Source of the DNA: Streptosporangiaceae bacterium
GTDB lineage: Bacteria; Actinomycetota; Actinomycetes; Streptosporangiales; Streptosporangiaceae
Length of the DNA stretch: 32,423 nucleotides
Direction: 5' to 3'
NCBI GenBank assembly: GCA_019245115.1
Contig: JAFARZ010000071.1
Span: 1 to 32,423, forward strand
This document shows positions 1 through 6,773 of the stretch, piece by piece. The notes below the pieces were generated by a model that was given only the letters and a program-made list of their open reading frames with translations, was not told where the DNA came from and did not search any database. A program made the translations under genes and the position numbers. How positions within the stretch are numbered: position 1 is the stretch's first letter; each line of letters opens with the position of its first letter.

Positions 1-57
1 TTTCCTCGACTTACGGCAGTAGATAGCCGTAAGATCAGCATTCGGGATCGTCGCCAT
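1..57 (-). CDS. Serine recombinase (integrase), N-terminal fragment cut by window edge
   Basis: Reading leftward from an ATG at 57, the 19 visible codons give MATIPNADLTAIYCRKSRK and the frame is still open at base 1. The segment AIYCRKS fits the N-terminal catalytic strand of serine recombinases, where a Tyr-x-Arg-x-Ser motif carries the nucleophilic serine. A GAGG ribosome-binding site lies upstream of the start (plus-strand positions about 65-75). The family excises and integrates phages and integrative elements, and its gene usually lies beside an attachment site. Here the neighbour to the right is a broken MFS gene, which supports that role. Only 19 residues are visible, so the subfamily cannot be given and the call rests on the motif plus context. 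Confidence 0.6.
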   Translation of the reverse strand, partial: MATIPNADLTAIYCRKSRK

Positions 58-124
58 GGGGTAGGTTCCTCGGCTCCTCGGAGCCCTTCGTGCAAGGGTA
101 TTTGTACTGGTCATACCCCGGATG

Positions 125-253
125 CTACGAACGACACATGGTGTCGAGCAATGCCATGAATTGCCCGGCCAGCAGCACGATGAGCATCAGCCAGCGCCCC
201 CGCGTGGCCGTCGCCCCCGGATCGTGCACCCGGGCGTCAATGGTCGTTGTCAT
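125..253 (-). pseudogene. MFS (DHA2-type) drug transporter, 5' remnant
   Basis: An ATG at 253 opens a 42-codon frame. It has a short polar N-terminus, then WLMLIVLLAGQFMALLDT, which is the start of transmembrane helix 1 of DHA2-family proton-coupled efflux pumps (usually followed by a T/V-I-V-N-V-A-L-P segment). After the Asp-Thr codons the similarity ends and the frame closes after Met-Cys-Arg-Ser at a TAG (125-127). A functional pump needs about 450-500 residues and 12-14 helices, so this is a remnant. The break coincides with a dyad at 132-146 and lies just upstream of a recombinase gene, so interruption by an integrated element is the likely cause. It is divergent from the XRE/MmyB regulator at 521, an arrangement common for regulated efflux pumps. 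Confidence 0.7.
132..146. other. Candidate attachment-site dyad at the MFS break
   Basis: CGACAC-ATG-GTGTCG is a perfect 6-bp inverted repeat with a 3-bp spacer, placed where the MFS reading frame loses family similarity. Attachment sites of serine integrases are imperfect inverted repeats around a central crossover, so this is a candidate centre of the element-chromosome junction. The exact crossover cannot be fixed without the other end of the element or an uninterrupted relative. Confidence 0.4.
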
Positions 254-379
254 AAATCCAGGCTGAGGCCCGCCTCATGCCGGTACTGAGAGCCTGCTGA
301 TCCTGGTGTTGGGAATACCCCCATATACAGAGAACGACGTCACTGCTTCCCGCCAGCCCCTACCTCGCCAGCTCCGCAA

Positions 380-435
380 GGGGTACGTTGCGCCAACCAT
401 CCCCACCGGAGGGGTACGTTGCGCCAACCATCCCC
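380..435. repeat. Tandem pair of a 25-bp dyad element (31-bp period), locus 1
   Basis: Two identical 25-bp units at 380-404 and 411-435 have the form GGGG-N3-GTTG-N3-CAAC-N3-CCCC and are spaced 31 bp start to start, about three helical turns. They lie between the MFS remnant and the XRE regulator. The same pair, inverted and with the same 31-bp spacing, occurs at 8492-8547. The element could be a protein-binding dyad or a dispersed hairpin repeat. Open frames through it (encoding GYVAPTIPTGGVRCANHP) are judged spurious. Confidence 0.85.
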
Positions 436-496
436 TAATGGCCGCCGACGCCCCCGGAACCCCCGAAATGTCAGTGGTGCCGAGTAAGTTTGTTCT

Positions 497-509
497 ATCA
501 CCAGGTGAT
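497..509. promoter_or_regulatory. Candidate operator of the XRE regulator
   Basis: ATCACC-A-GGTGAT is a perfect 13-bp dyad centred about 18 bp upstream of the GTG start at 521. Its position over the expected transcription or translation start region suits autoregulation by the adjacent XRE protein. This is inferred from position and symmetry only. Confidence 0.35.
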
Positions 510-520
510 GGGACGAGATC

Positions 521-1387
521 GTGGTTACGTATGAAGCTGGGAGAGCGTCAACGCGACAGGCGGGAGGGCGGCGCCGGGCGGAGCTTGGCGAGTTCCTCAA
601 GGCACGCCGGGCGCGGCTGAGCCCCGAGGACTTCGGCATGCCGCCGGGGCCGCGGCGCCGGACGCCCGGACTGCGGCGTGAGGAAGTGGCGTTGCTGGCC
701 GGTGTCGGCGTCACCTGGTACACGTGGCTGGAGCAGGGGCGCGAGATCAACGCCAGCACGCAGGTGCTGGACGCGGTGGCACGGACGCTCCGCATGGATC
801 AGGCCGAGCGCGAGCACCTGTACCGGCTGGCCGAGGCGACGCCCGTGCTGACCGAGACGGCGTGCGGCGTCGTGCCCGAGGCTATCCAGGAGATCGTGCG
901 CTCGCTCGATCCGGTGCCCGCCAGCCTGATCAACGCCAGGTTCGACATCCTGCTGATGAACGAGGCCGCCGAGGATCTCTTCTGGGAGTGGCACACGCTG
1001 CCCTGCATCCACAAGAACACCCTGTGGTGCTGCGTCACCGAACCGAGCGCCCGCGGGAAGCTGGTGGAGTACGACCGGCATGTGAGGTACCTGGTAGCCC
1101 GGCTGCGGGCAGCGTACAGCGGCCACATCGGGGACGCGGAGTGGGAGGAGGACATCCGCCGCCTGTCCAGCTTGAGCCGCGAGTTCGCGGATCTGTGGGC
1201 GCGGCATGAGGTGGCCAAACCCGAGTCGCGGGCACTTACCTACCTGCACCCGGTCGCCGGGACGTTGCGGATGTCCGTCACCGAACTGGACGTGCCGGAT
1301 CTGCCGGAGGCCCGCATCCAGTGCTATACCCCGTCTGACGACGACAGCCGGGCCCGCCTCGCCCTCACCCGCGTACACCAGGGCTAG
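521..1387 (+). CDS. XRE-family regulator with MmyB-like ligand-binding domain
   Basis: The 288-residue protein starts at a GTG. Residues about 20-95 form the helix-turn-helix typical of this actinomycete family, with the marks RRAELGEFLKARRARLSPED, RRRTPGLRREEVALLAGV and TWYTWLEQGR. Residues about 110-280 match the MmyB-like ligand-binding domain, including the LINARFDILLMNEAAEDLF core and a C-terminal LHPVAGTLRMS segment. Such proteins repress or activate a neighbouring, often divergent, efflux or oxidoreductase gene in response to a small hydrophobic ligand. The divergent neighbour here is the MFS remnant, so the regulator may have lost its target. A perfect dyad lies immediately upstream. 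The gene ends 6 bp before the convergent PCuAC-like gene. Confidence 0.9.
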   Translation: MVTYEAGRASTRQAGGRRRAELGEFLKARRARLSPEDFGMPPGPRRRTPGLRREEVALLAGVGVTWYTWLEQGREINASTQVLDAVARTLRMDQAEREHLYRLAEATPVLTETACGVVPEAIQEIVRSLDPVPASLINARFDILLMNEAAEDLFWEWHTLPCIHKNTLWCCVTEPSARGKLVEYDRHVRYLVARLRAAYSGHIGDAEWEEDIRRLSSLSREFADLWARHEVAKPESRALTYLHPVAGTLRMSVTELDVPDLPEARIQCYTPSDDDSRARLALTRVHQG

Positions 1388-1393
1388 CCGGAT

Positions 1394-1861
1394 CTAATTG
1401 AGGAAGTAGCTGCTGCCGCCGGATGCGGGATCGGTGACCAGGGCGATGACTGACATGTTCCCGGCGTGGGCGAACGTGAGGGTGAGCGTTATCGCCTTAC
1501 CGCTGCGCAGGGCGTTGGCGCCGGTGATCAGCAGGTGGTAGCTGTTCGGGTCCAGCCGGACGGTGGAGTCCGCGGGTACCGGGATCTCGCTGACGTTGCG
1601 CATGGCCGTGACCTGGGTGCCCCGCGTCACCGGTGCCCGCAGCGACACCGTTCCCCCGATGCTGGTGTGTACCCCCAGCAGTTCGTCCGCCGTGCCGTTG
1701 TTGCGGATCTGCATGTACGCGACGGTAACGCCAGGTGTAGTGGGCATCGGGATGTAGGCGTTCGCCAGTTCGACCGGGCCGCCCCGCGAGCAGCCGCTCA
1801 ACGCGAGCGCCGCCGCGAGCAGCACGCCCGCGACGCCGCCAACCGAAAACCTCCGGACCAC
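1394..1861 (-). CDS. PCuAC-like (copper chaperone fold) lipoprotein
   Basis: This 155-residue protein has a lipoprotein signal with lipobox L-S-G-C (Cys24), so it is probably anchored outside the membrane. The rest resembles the PCuAC/DUF461 cupredoxin-like fold, which delivers Cu(I) to cytochrome oxidase through an H/M-X10-M-X21-H-X-M site. Here the middle Met (in TAMRNVSEIPVP) and the His (in NSYHLLI) are present with exactly 21 residues between them. The first His is absent from the SLRAPVTRG segment and the last Met is replaced by Leu. Copper binding may therefore be weak or lost, and a structural or different metal role is possible. It lies downstream of the ABC importer operon on the same strand but beyond a strong hairpin, so it may have its own promoter. 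Confidence 0.75.
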   Translation of the reverse strand: MVRRFSVGGVAGVLLAAALALSGCSRGGPVELANAYIPMPTTPGVTVAYMQIRNNGTADELLGVHTSIGGTVSLRAPVTRGTQVTAMRNVSEIPVPADSTVRLDPNSYHLLITGANALRSGKAITLTLTFAHAGNMSVIALVTDPASGGSSYFLN

Positions 1862-1880
1862 AGCCCCAAGGCTACCCCCG

Positions 1881-1907
1881 CCCCGCCCCGCGTGACGCGG
1901 GGCGGGG
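1881..1907 (-). terminator. Strong GC hairpin at the end of the ABC importer operon
   Basis: Twelve bases (1881-1892) pair perfectly with 1896-1907 around a 3-base TGA loop, giving an all-GC stem. It lies 23 bp past the stop of the binding-protein gene and before the PCuAC-like gene. There is no T-tract, which is normal for actinomycete terminators. It could alternatively stabilise the 3' end of the mRNA. Confidence 0.65.
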
Positions 1908-1930
1908 ACGGGCCGGGCTCGCTCGCCGGG

Positions 1931-3028
1931 TTACTTGGTGAAGCCCTCGAGCTGGTTCGCGGCGGTGGCGAACGAGTTGGTATAGGTGCTGGTCAGATCG
2001 ACCGAGCCGGTGATGGTTCCGGCCGTCCGCCCGATCGCTTCGACGACCTGCGGGCCGCCGGCCGGCATTATCCCGTCGGTGAGGAACTGGGTCTTGTCCT
2101 GTGCCAGTGCGGTGACGTAGTCCGCCTTGGTGATCAGGGAGTTCGAGACGAAGTCGGCCGGCATCGCGTCGGCGATCTGGGCGGCGCTGTGCGTGTTGAT
2201 CCAGTGCATGGTCGCGACCAGCGCGTCGACGACCTTCTGCACCGTCGTCTTGTTGGAGTTGACCCAGCTCGTGAGGGCGAGCACGCCCGCGGTCGGCACG
2301 AAGCCGCCCAGCCACTGCTGCACGCCGCCGGTCGTGGCGAGATCGAACGCCATGTAACCGGCCTTTTCCTTCTCGATGGCGGACACGGTCGGCTGGGTGG
2401 TCATACCGCAGGCGATCCGGCCGTGCTGGAGCGCGGCGATCATGGTGTCGCCGTCGCCGGCCGCGACGCGGCTGAAGTCCTTCGTCGTCAGGTGATACCG
2501 GGCCGCCAGGTACTGGGTCAGCTCGTCGGTTCCGGAGCCGAGGTCGGTGACACCGAGAACCTTGCCCTTCCATTGGGCAGGCGAGGTGATGTGCGTACCG
2601 TTCGCGCACATCTCGCGTTCGCCGGGCGCGCCGCTGAGCTGCACAACGTCTTCCACGCTCTTGCCCTTGATCTGGAAGTCGATGGTGTGCTCGTACCACG
2701 CGCCAGCCATGTCGACCTGGCCGGACGCCATCGCGTCCTCGGCGCCGACGCCGCCGGCCTGCTCGGTGCTGAGCTGGACGTTGACCCCGTACTTCTTGTA
2801 GAAGCCCAGTTGCTGCGCGAGCTGGTACGGCAGGTAGATCTGCTTGTCGATGCCGCCGACCATGAGCGTGACGGTCGGCGAGGAGTTGTTCGCGGCGGCG
2901 GCCGAGCTGGTACCGCCACCGCTGCCGCTCGAGCCGGAGCTAGAGCTGGAACTGGAGCTGCAGGCGGTGACGATCAGGGCACTGACAGTGGCGGCGGCGA
3001 GCGCGGCCAGGGGAATTCTTCTGGACAA
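1931..3028 (-). CDS. NitT/TauT-type ABC importer substrate-binding lipoprotein
   Basis: I chose the TTG start at 3028 because GAGGAG lies 7 bp upstream and the signal peptide then begins with LSRRIPLAAL. A longer frame starting at 3127 would overlap the permease gene and add a non-signal extension. The 365-residue protein has a lipobox V-T-A-C (Cys23), a long Ser/Gly linker, then an NMT1/THI5/SsuA-like periplasmic-binding fold (VTLMVGGIDKQIYLPYQLAQ, QLGFYKKYGVNVQL, MASGQVDMAG, KGKVLGVTDLGSGTDELTQY). Proteins of this class capture sulfonates, nitrate, pyrimidine precursors or other small anions and aromatics, and the substrate cannot be named here. It is the third gene of an ATPase-permease-binding protein operon. 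Confidence 0.88.
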   Translation of the reverse strand: MSRRIPLAALAAATVSALIVTACSSSSSSSSGSSGSGGGTSSAAAANNSSPTVTLMVGGIDKQIYLPYQLAQQLGFYKKYGVNVQLSTEQAGGVGAEDAMASGQVDMAGAWYEHTIDFQIKGKSVEDVVQLSGAPGEREMCANGTHITSPAQWKGKVLGVTDLGSGTDELTQYLAARYHLTTKDFSRVAAGDGDTMIAALQHGRIACGMTTQPTVSAIEKEKAGYMAFDLATTGGVQQWLGGFVPTAGVLALTSWVNSNKTTVQKVVDALVATMHWINTHSAAQIADAMPADFVSNSLITKADYVTALAQDKTQFLTDGIMPAGGPQVVEAIGRTAGTITGSVDLTSTYTNSFATAANQLEGFTK

Positions 3029-3051
3029 GGGGTTACTCCTCAATGAGATGG

Positions 3052-3915
3052 TTAGGCGGCGAGGGCTTCGGTCTGCGCCTGCGGGCGCCAGGACAGCAGC
3101 CGCCGCTCGAGCAGGCTGATCAGCCACTCGGCGGTGAGTGCCAGAATCATGATGATCAGCATCGCGGCGTAGACGCCATTGGGGTCGAACTGGTTCTGCG
3201 CCGTCACGATGACCAGGCCGAGGCCGTGCTGCGCGCCGAGGATCTCCCCGACGATGGCACCGACGATCGCGAATCCGAAGGCCACGTGCAGGCTGGCCAG
3301 GATCCAGCTCAGCGCCGAGGGCAGGACGACGCTTCGCACGACCTGGAAGCGTGACGCCCCGAGGATCCGGACATTGGCGATGAAGTTACGGTCGACCTCC
3401 CGTACGCCCTGGAAGGCGTTGAAGAAGACGACGAAGAAGACCAGGACGAAGGAGAGCATCACCTTGGAGCTGATCCCGAGGCCCAGCCAGACGACGAAGA
3501 TGGTGCCGAGCACGATGCGCGGTAGGGCGTTGATCGCCTTGATGTAGGGGCTGAAGACGTCGGACAGGAACCGCACCTGACCCAGCAGGATGCCACACAC
3601 GATGCCGCCGGCCACGCCGAAGACGAAGCCGAGCAGAGCTTCCTCCATCGTGATGCCGATCTGCATCCAGATCGAGCCGTACGCGGTCCCGTGCTCGACC
3701 CATTCCCGCAGCTTGGTGACGACCCCGGTCGGCTGGCCGAAGAAGAAGGGGTCGACGATCTTCCAGGTCGTGAACAGCTGCCAGCCGCCGATCACGATCG
3801 CGAGCGTCGCCAGCCGCGCCGCGTACACCACGATCCGGCGTCGGCGTCCGGTCAGCCTGGAACGCAGCGCGGTGGCCGCCTGCCGGGTTTCGATGTCCTC
3901 GGCCGTCAGGGTCAT
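3052..3915 (-). CDS. NitT/TauT-type ABC importer permease
   Basis: The 287-residue membrane protein has a cytoplasmic Arg-rich N-terminus and about six hydrophobic segments (near residues 28-48, 92-115, 130-170, 205-245 and 255-270). The EAA-type loop that docks the ATPase is seen in the conserved region around GASRFQVVRSVVLPSALSWI, and the family end GEILGAQHGLGLVIV follows. It belongs to the binding-protein-dependent transport permease family (SsuC/TauC-like). Its ATG overlaps the ATPase stop in an ATGA, so the two are translationally coupled. The binding-protein gene starts 23 bp after its stop. Confidence 0.92.
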   Translation of the reverse strand: MTLTAEDIETRQAATALRSRLTGRRRRIVVYAARLATLAIVIGGWQLFTTWKIVDPFFFGQPTGVVTKLREWVEHGTAYGSIWMQIGITMEEALLGFVFGVAGGIVCGILLGQVRFLSDVFSPYIKAINALPRIVLGTIFVVWLGLGISSKVMLSFVLVFFVVFFNAFQGVREVDRNFIANVRILGASRFQVVRSVVLPSALSWILASLHVAFGFAIVGAIVGEILGAQHGLGLVIVTAQNQFDPNGVYAAMLIIMILALTAEWLISLLERRLLSWRPQAQTEALAA

Positions 3916-4829
3916 GACCCTTCTCCTTCCGGGATCGACGTGGTGCGCGCGTAGGCTCGCTCGACCTCCTCGCGCAGGGAATCCCAGATCTGCTGATGAA
4001 GCTCGAGGAAGCGCGGCTCGAAGCGGATTTCCTGTACGGCGCCGCGCGGCCGGGGCAGGTCCACGTCATAGACCGCCTTGACCGTGCCCGGCCCGGCGGT
4101 TATGACCGCCACGCGATCCGCGAGGGCGATCGCCTCCTCCAGGTCGTGGGTCACGAACATGACCGACGGCCTGGTCTGGTCCCACAGGGTCAGCAACTCG
4201 TTGGACATGATGGCCTTGGTCTGCACGTCCAGCGCGCCGAACGGCTCGTCCATCAGCAGGATCGATGGCTCGTTGATCAGCGCGGCGGCCAGGCTCACCC
4301 GCTTGCGCATGCCGCCGGAGAGCTGGTGCGGATGATGGCCCTCGAAGCCGGACAGGCCGACCACGCGCAGCCATTCCCGCGCTTTCGCGTGCGCCTCTTT
4401 CTTCGGAACGCCGTGGAATAGCGGGCCCATCGCGACATTCGCGAGCACCGTTTTCCATGGCAGCAATGCGTCGGTCTGGAACATGAAACTGGTACCGCTG
4501 GCAATCCCGTTGACGGGAGTTCCGCCGACGCGGAGCGTGCCAGCGCTCGGCCGGTCCAGCCCGGCTACCAGGGTCAGCGCGGTGGACTTGCCGCAGCCCG
4601 TCGGCCCGACCACGGCGCAGAACTGGCCGGGCTCCACGGTCAGGTTCATATCGCGCAATGCGGTGAAGGCGTTGCCATCCGGCGTCCGGAACCGCTTGGT
4701 GATCCCGGACAGTTCGATACCGCGCGAGCCCGGTTCCCCGGCGCCGGTATCGCTGCGGAATACCTCGTTAGGCTCTGTCTGCCGGGGGGACGACCCCCCG
4801 TACCCCCCGATGAATGTATTGTGTTGCAT
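3912..4829 (-). CDS. NitT/TauT-type ABC importer ATPase
   Basis: The 305-residue nucleotide-binding subunit shows Walker A GPTGCGKST (residues 75-83), signature LSGGM, Walker B LLMDEPFGALD and the switch His in MFVTHDLEEA. This is the SsuB/TauB class that powers the permease encoded next to it. The first 37 residues precede the usual family start and part of them (GGYGGSSPRQ) is encoded by a GC palindrome at 4784-4808 that recurs before the divergent kinase gene. No clear ribosome-binding site precedes the ATG at 4829, and no better in-frame start was found downstream, so the start is uncertain. Transcription is divergent from the two-component genes at 5136. Confidence 0.9.
   Translation of the reverse strand: MQHNTFIGGYGGSSPRQTEPNEVFRSDTGAGEPGSRGIELSGITKRFRTPDGNAFTALRDMNLTVEPGQFCAVVGPTGCGKSTALTLVAGLDRPSAGTLRVGGTPVNGIASGTSFMFQTDALLPWKTVLANVAMGPLFHGVPKKEAHAKAREWLRVVGLSGFEGHHPHQLSGGMRKRVSLAAALINEPSILLMDEPFGALDVQTKAIMSNELLTLWDQTRPSVMFVTHDLEEAIALADRVAVITAGPGTVKAVYDVDLPRPRGAVQEIRFEPRFLELHQQIWDSLREEVERAYARTTSIPEGEGS
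4784..4808 (-). repeat. GC palindromic repeat, copy inside the ATPase 5' coding region
   Basis: GGGGGG-ACGA-CCCCCC (4784-4799) is followed by GTACCCCCC. Read on the minus strand it closely matches the hairpin at 5091-5118 read on the plus strand, so both divergent transcripts carry the same element near their 5' ends. In the ATPase mRNA it falls about 20-45 nt inside the open frame. Confidence 0.7.
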
Positions 4830-5135
4830 AGCAGCGAAAGCTAGCTTTCAGCCCATAGTCACGTCACTATTACGCGCGATTCCCGCGTAAAGCGCCCTGT
4901 GCTGGAATTGCGCGTTCTGCTCGTCGTTACGAATCGGCGTTCCGGCTGGTGACAGTAACGCCGTTCGTTCTGATTGTTTTGCGCATTTTGCTCAGCGGGC
5001 AGCAGCTTCTGGATCGGACAGAACCGCTGTTACACTGCGGAAACACGCAGGAACCCCGGGGGAAGCAGAAACACAGGCGCGGGAGAGCGAGGGGGTCCGG
5101 GGGGAGGCGTCCCCCCGGTAGGGAAGTAGGAACGG
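4830..5135. promoter_or_regulatory. Divergent control region between ABC importer and kinase genes
   Basis: These 306 bp hold no gene. They contain a perfect 14-bp palindrome GAAAGCTAGCTTTC at 4836-4849, which lies where the ATPase ribosome-binding site should be. A local AT-rich patch with repeated TTTTGC (4976-4992) and an imperfect inverted repeat (CGAATCGGCGTT near 4936 against AACGCCGTTCG near 4967) follow. A possible plus-strand -10 box TACACT lies at 5031-5036 without a good -35. These are candidate binding sites for the adjacent response regulator; none is proved. Confidence 0.45.
5091..5118 (+). repeat. GC palindromic repeat, copy in the kinase 5' leader
   Basis: GGGGGT precedes a hairpin in which CCGGGGGGA pairs with TCCCCCCGG (5097-5118) around a 4-base loop. 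It ends 17 bp before the kinase ATG, just ahead of its ribosome-binding site, so it could affect translation. It is the mirror partner of the element at 4784-4808. Confidence 0.75.
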
Positions 5136-6773
5136 ATGAGACCTCGCTTGCGGCGTCTAATACGACACCGCCTGTCCACTCAGGTCGTCATCATGCAGGT
5201 CGCGATCCTCGTCCTCGTCATGGTGGCGGGTTTCTTCGTGGTCCACTGGAACCTGCAACGGCAGCTCGACCAGCAGTACGAGAAGCGGGCGCTGGCCGTC
5301 GCCGAGACGCTCGCGTCCCAGCCCGCCGTGGCGAACGCGGTTGAGACCGGCCGCCCCGGCGGCGTGGTCCAGCAGCTCGCCCAGGCCGCTCGGCGGCAGA
5401 CGAACGCGGAGTTCGTGGTCATCACCAACGCCCAGGGCATCAGGTACTCGCACCCGAACCCGAGCCTGATCGGCAAGCCGGTCTACGACGACCCGGAGCC
5501 GCCCTCGAGCGAGCCGTTCCGCACCGGGCGTGTCTTTCTGGGCATACAGCACGGCACACTCGGCCTGGAGGCCACCGGCAAGGCGCCACTGTTCGACGCC
5601 CACGGCAAGCTGAGCGGCGAGGTCTCCGTCGGTTTCCTGATGACCAGCGTGTACCAGCAGGCGGCGAGCGCACTGCCGTCTCTCACCGTCTACCTGCTCA
5701 TCGTCCTGGCCGTCGGCGTGCTGGCCGCGCTCGGCCTGTCCCGGCGGCTGAAGCGCCAGACGTTCGGCCTCGAGCTGGGCGAGATCGCCGCCCTGCTACA
5801 GGAGCGCGAGGCGATGCTGCACGGCATCAGGGAGGGCCTGCTCGGTTACGACAGGAACGAGCGGGTGCTGCTGGCCAACGACTCGGCGCGGCGGCTGCTG
5901 AACCTGCCGCCCGGTTCGCTCGGCCGCCCGGTGCGCGAGATGCTCCCGGCCGGCCGGCTGCGCGACGTGATCACCGGCGAGGTGACCGGAAGCGACCTGC
6001 TGGTCCTGCACGGTGACCGCATCCTGGTAGCCAACCGGATGCCGATCCGGCGCGACCGGCGTCAGCACGTCGGCTGGGTGGTGACCTTCCAGGACCGGAC
6101 CGAGTCCGAGAGCCTCAAACGGGAACTGGACGACGCGATCGGCCTGACCGAGACCCTGCGGGCCCAGTCGCATGAGTTCGCGAACCGGCTGCACACGCTC
6201 GTCGGCCTGGTCGAGCTCGGCCACTACGAGGAGGCGGTGCAGTTCGTGACCGACGTGTCCGCCGCCCGTGGCGAGCTGACCGATCAGATGCTCACCGCCA
6301 TCAGCGACCCCAGGCTGGCGGCTCTGATCCTGGCTAAGGTCTCGCTTGCCTCCGAACGGTCTGTGGTGCTTCGTCTGATGCCCGACAGCCGCGTAGCACA
6401 GGGGATAACGGACATCAGCGAGGTGCTGACCGTGGCCGGCAACCTGATTGACAACGCCATCGACGCCGCCGCTTCCGGGCCGCCGCCCCGCCAGGTTGAG
6501 CTGACCGTCGTCACCGCCGAGTCGGGGCTGCTGATCAGGGTGCGCGATTCCGGTCCCGGCGTCCCGCTCCAGATGCGCGAGACGATCTTCATGGACGGGG
6601 TGACGACGAAGTCATCGGTCACCGGTGCCCGGCGCGGGCTCGGCCTGGCCCTCGTCCGGCAGGTGGTGGAAGGCAAGGGCGGGATGATCAGCGTCGGCCA
6701 GGACGGCGGGGCGGTGTTCACCGCGGTGCTCCCGGACTGCCTGGCGGACGAGTCCGCCGTGGTCAGCTCGTGA
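5136..6773 (+). CDS. CitA/DcuS-type sensor histidine kinase
   Basis: The 545-residue membrane kinase starts at an ATG after a GGAAGTAGGA-like ribosome-binding site. Helix 1 (about residues 17-37) and helix 2 (about 181-201) bracket an extracytoplasmic PAS/Cache-like sensor with the family marks FVVITNAQGIRYSHPNPSLIG. A cytoplasmic PAS domain (about 222-320) follows. The phosphoacceptor is His346 in RAQSHEFANRLHTLVGL, typical of the SpoB-like dimerisation domain of citrate/C4-dicarboxylate sensors. The ATPase domain shows NLIDNAIDAA, VRDSGPGVP and GLGLALVRQVV. It overlaps its response regulator by 4 bp and is divergent from an ABC importer, so it may sense the importer's organic-anion substrate and control it. 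Confidence 0.93.
   Translation: MRPRLRRLIRHRLSTQVVIMQVAILVLVMVAGFFVVHWNLQRQLDQQYEKRALAVAETLASQPAVANAVETGRPGGVVQQLAQAARRQTNAEFVVITNAQGIRYSHPNPSLIGKPVYDDPEPPSSEPFRTGRVFLGIQHGTLGLEATGKAPLFDAHGKLSGEVSVGFLMTSVYQQAASALPSLTVYLLIVLAVGVLAALGLSRRLKRQTFGLELGEIAALLQEREAMLHGIREGLLGYDRNERVLLANDSARRLLNLPPGSLGRPVREMLPAGRLRDVITGEVTGSDLLVLHGDRILVANRMPIRRDRRQHVGWVVTFQDRTESESLKRELDDAIGLTETLRAQSHEFANRLHTLVGLVELGHYEEAVQFVTDVSAARGELTDQMLTAISDPRLAALILAKVSLASERSVVLRLMPDSRVAQGITDISEVLTVAGNLIDNAIDAAASGPPPRQVELTVVTAESGLLIRVRDSGPGVPLQMRETIFMDGVTTKSSVTGARRGLGLALVRQVVEGKGGMISVGQDGGAVFTAVLPDCLADESAVVSS

Noticed and set aside
380..435. Tandem repeats as a CRISPR array
   Set aside because: Only two units occur per locus, with a 6-bp gap between them and no variable spacer of 30 bp or so; no cas gene is present.
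1466..3046. 526-codon plus-strand frame opposite the PCuAC-like and binding-protein genes
   Set aside because: It is antisense to two clear genes, is rich in Arg/Gly/Asp as reverse-strand shadows are in high-GC DNA, and has no recognisable domain.
3028..3127. Longer start for the first binding protein
   Set aside because: It would overlap the permease gene by 76 bp and put 33 non-signal residues before the lipoprotein signal; the TTG at 3028 has a good ribosome-binding site.
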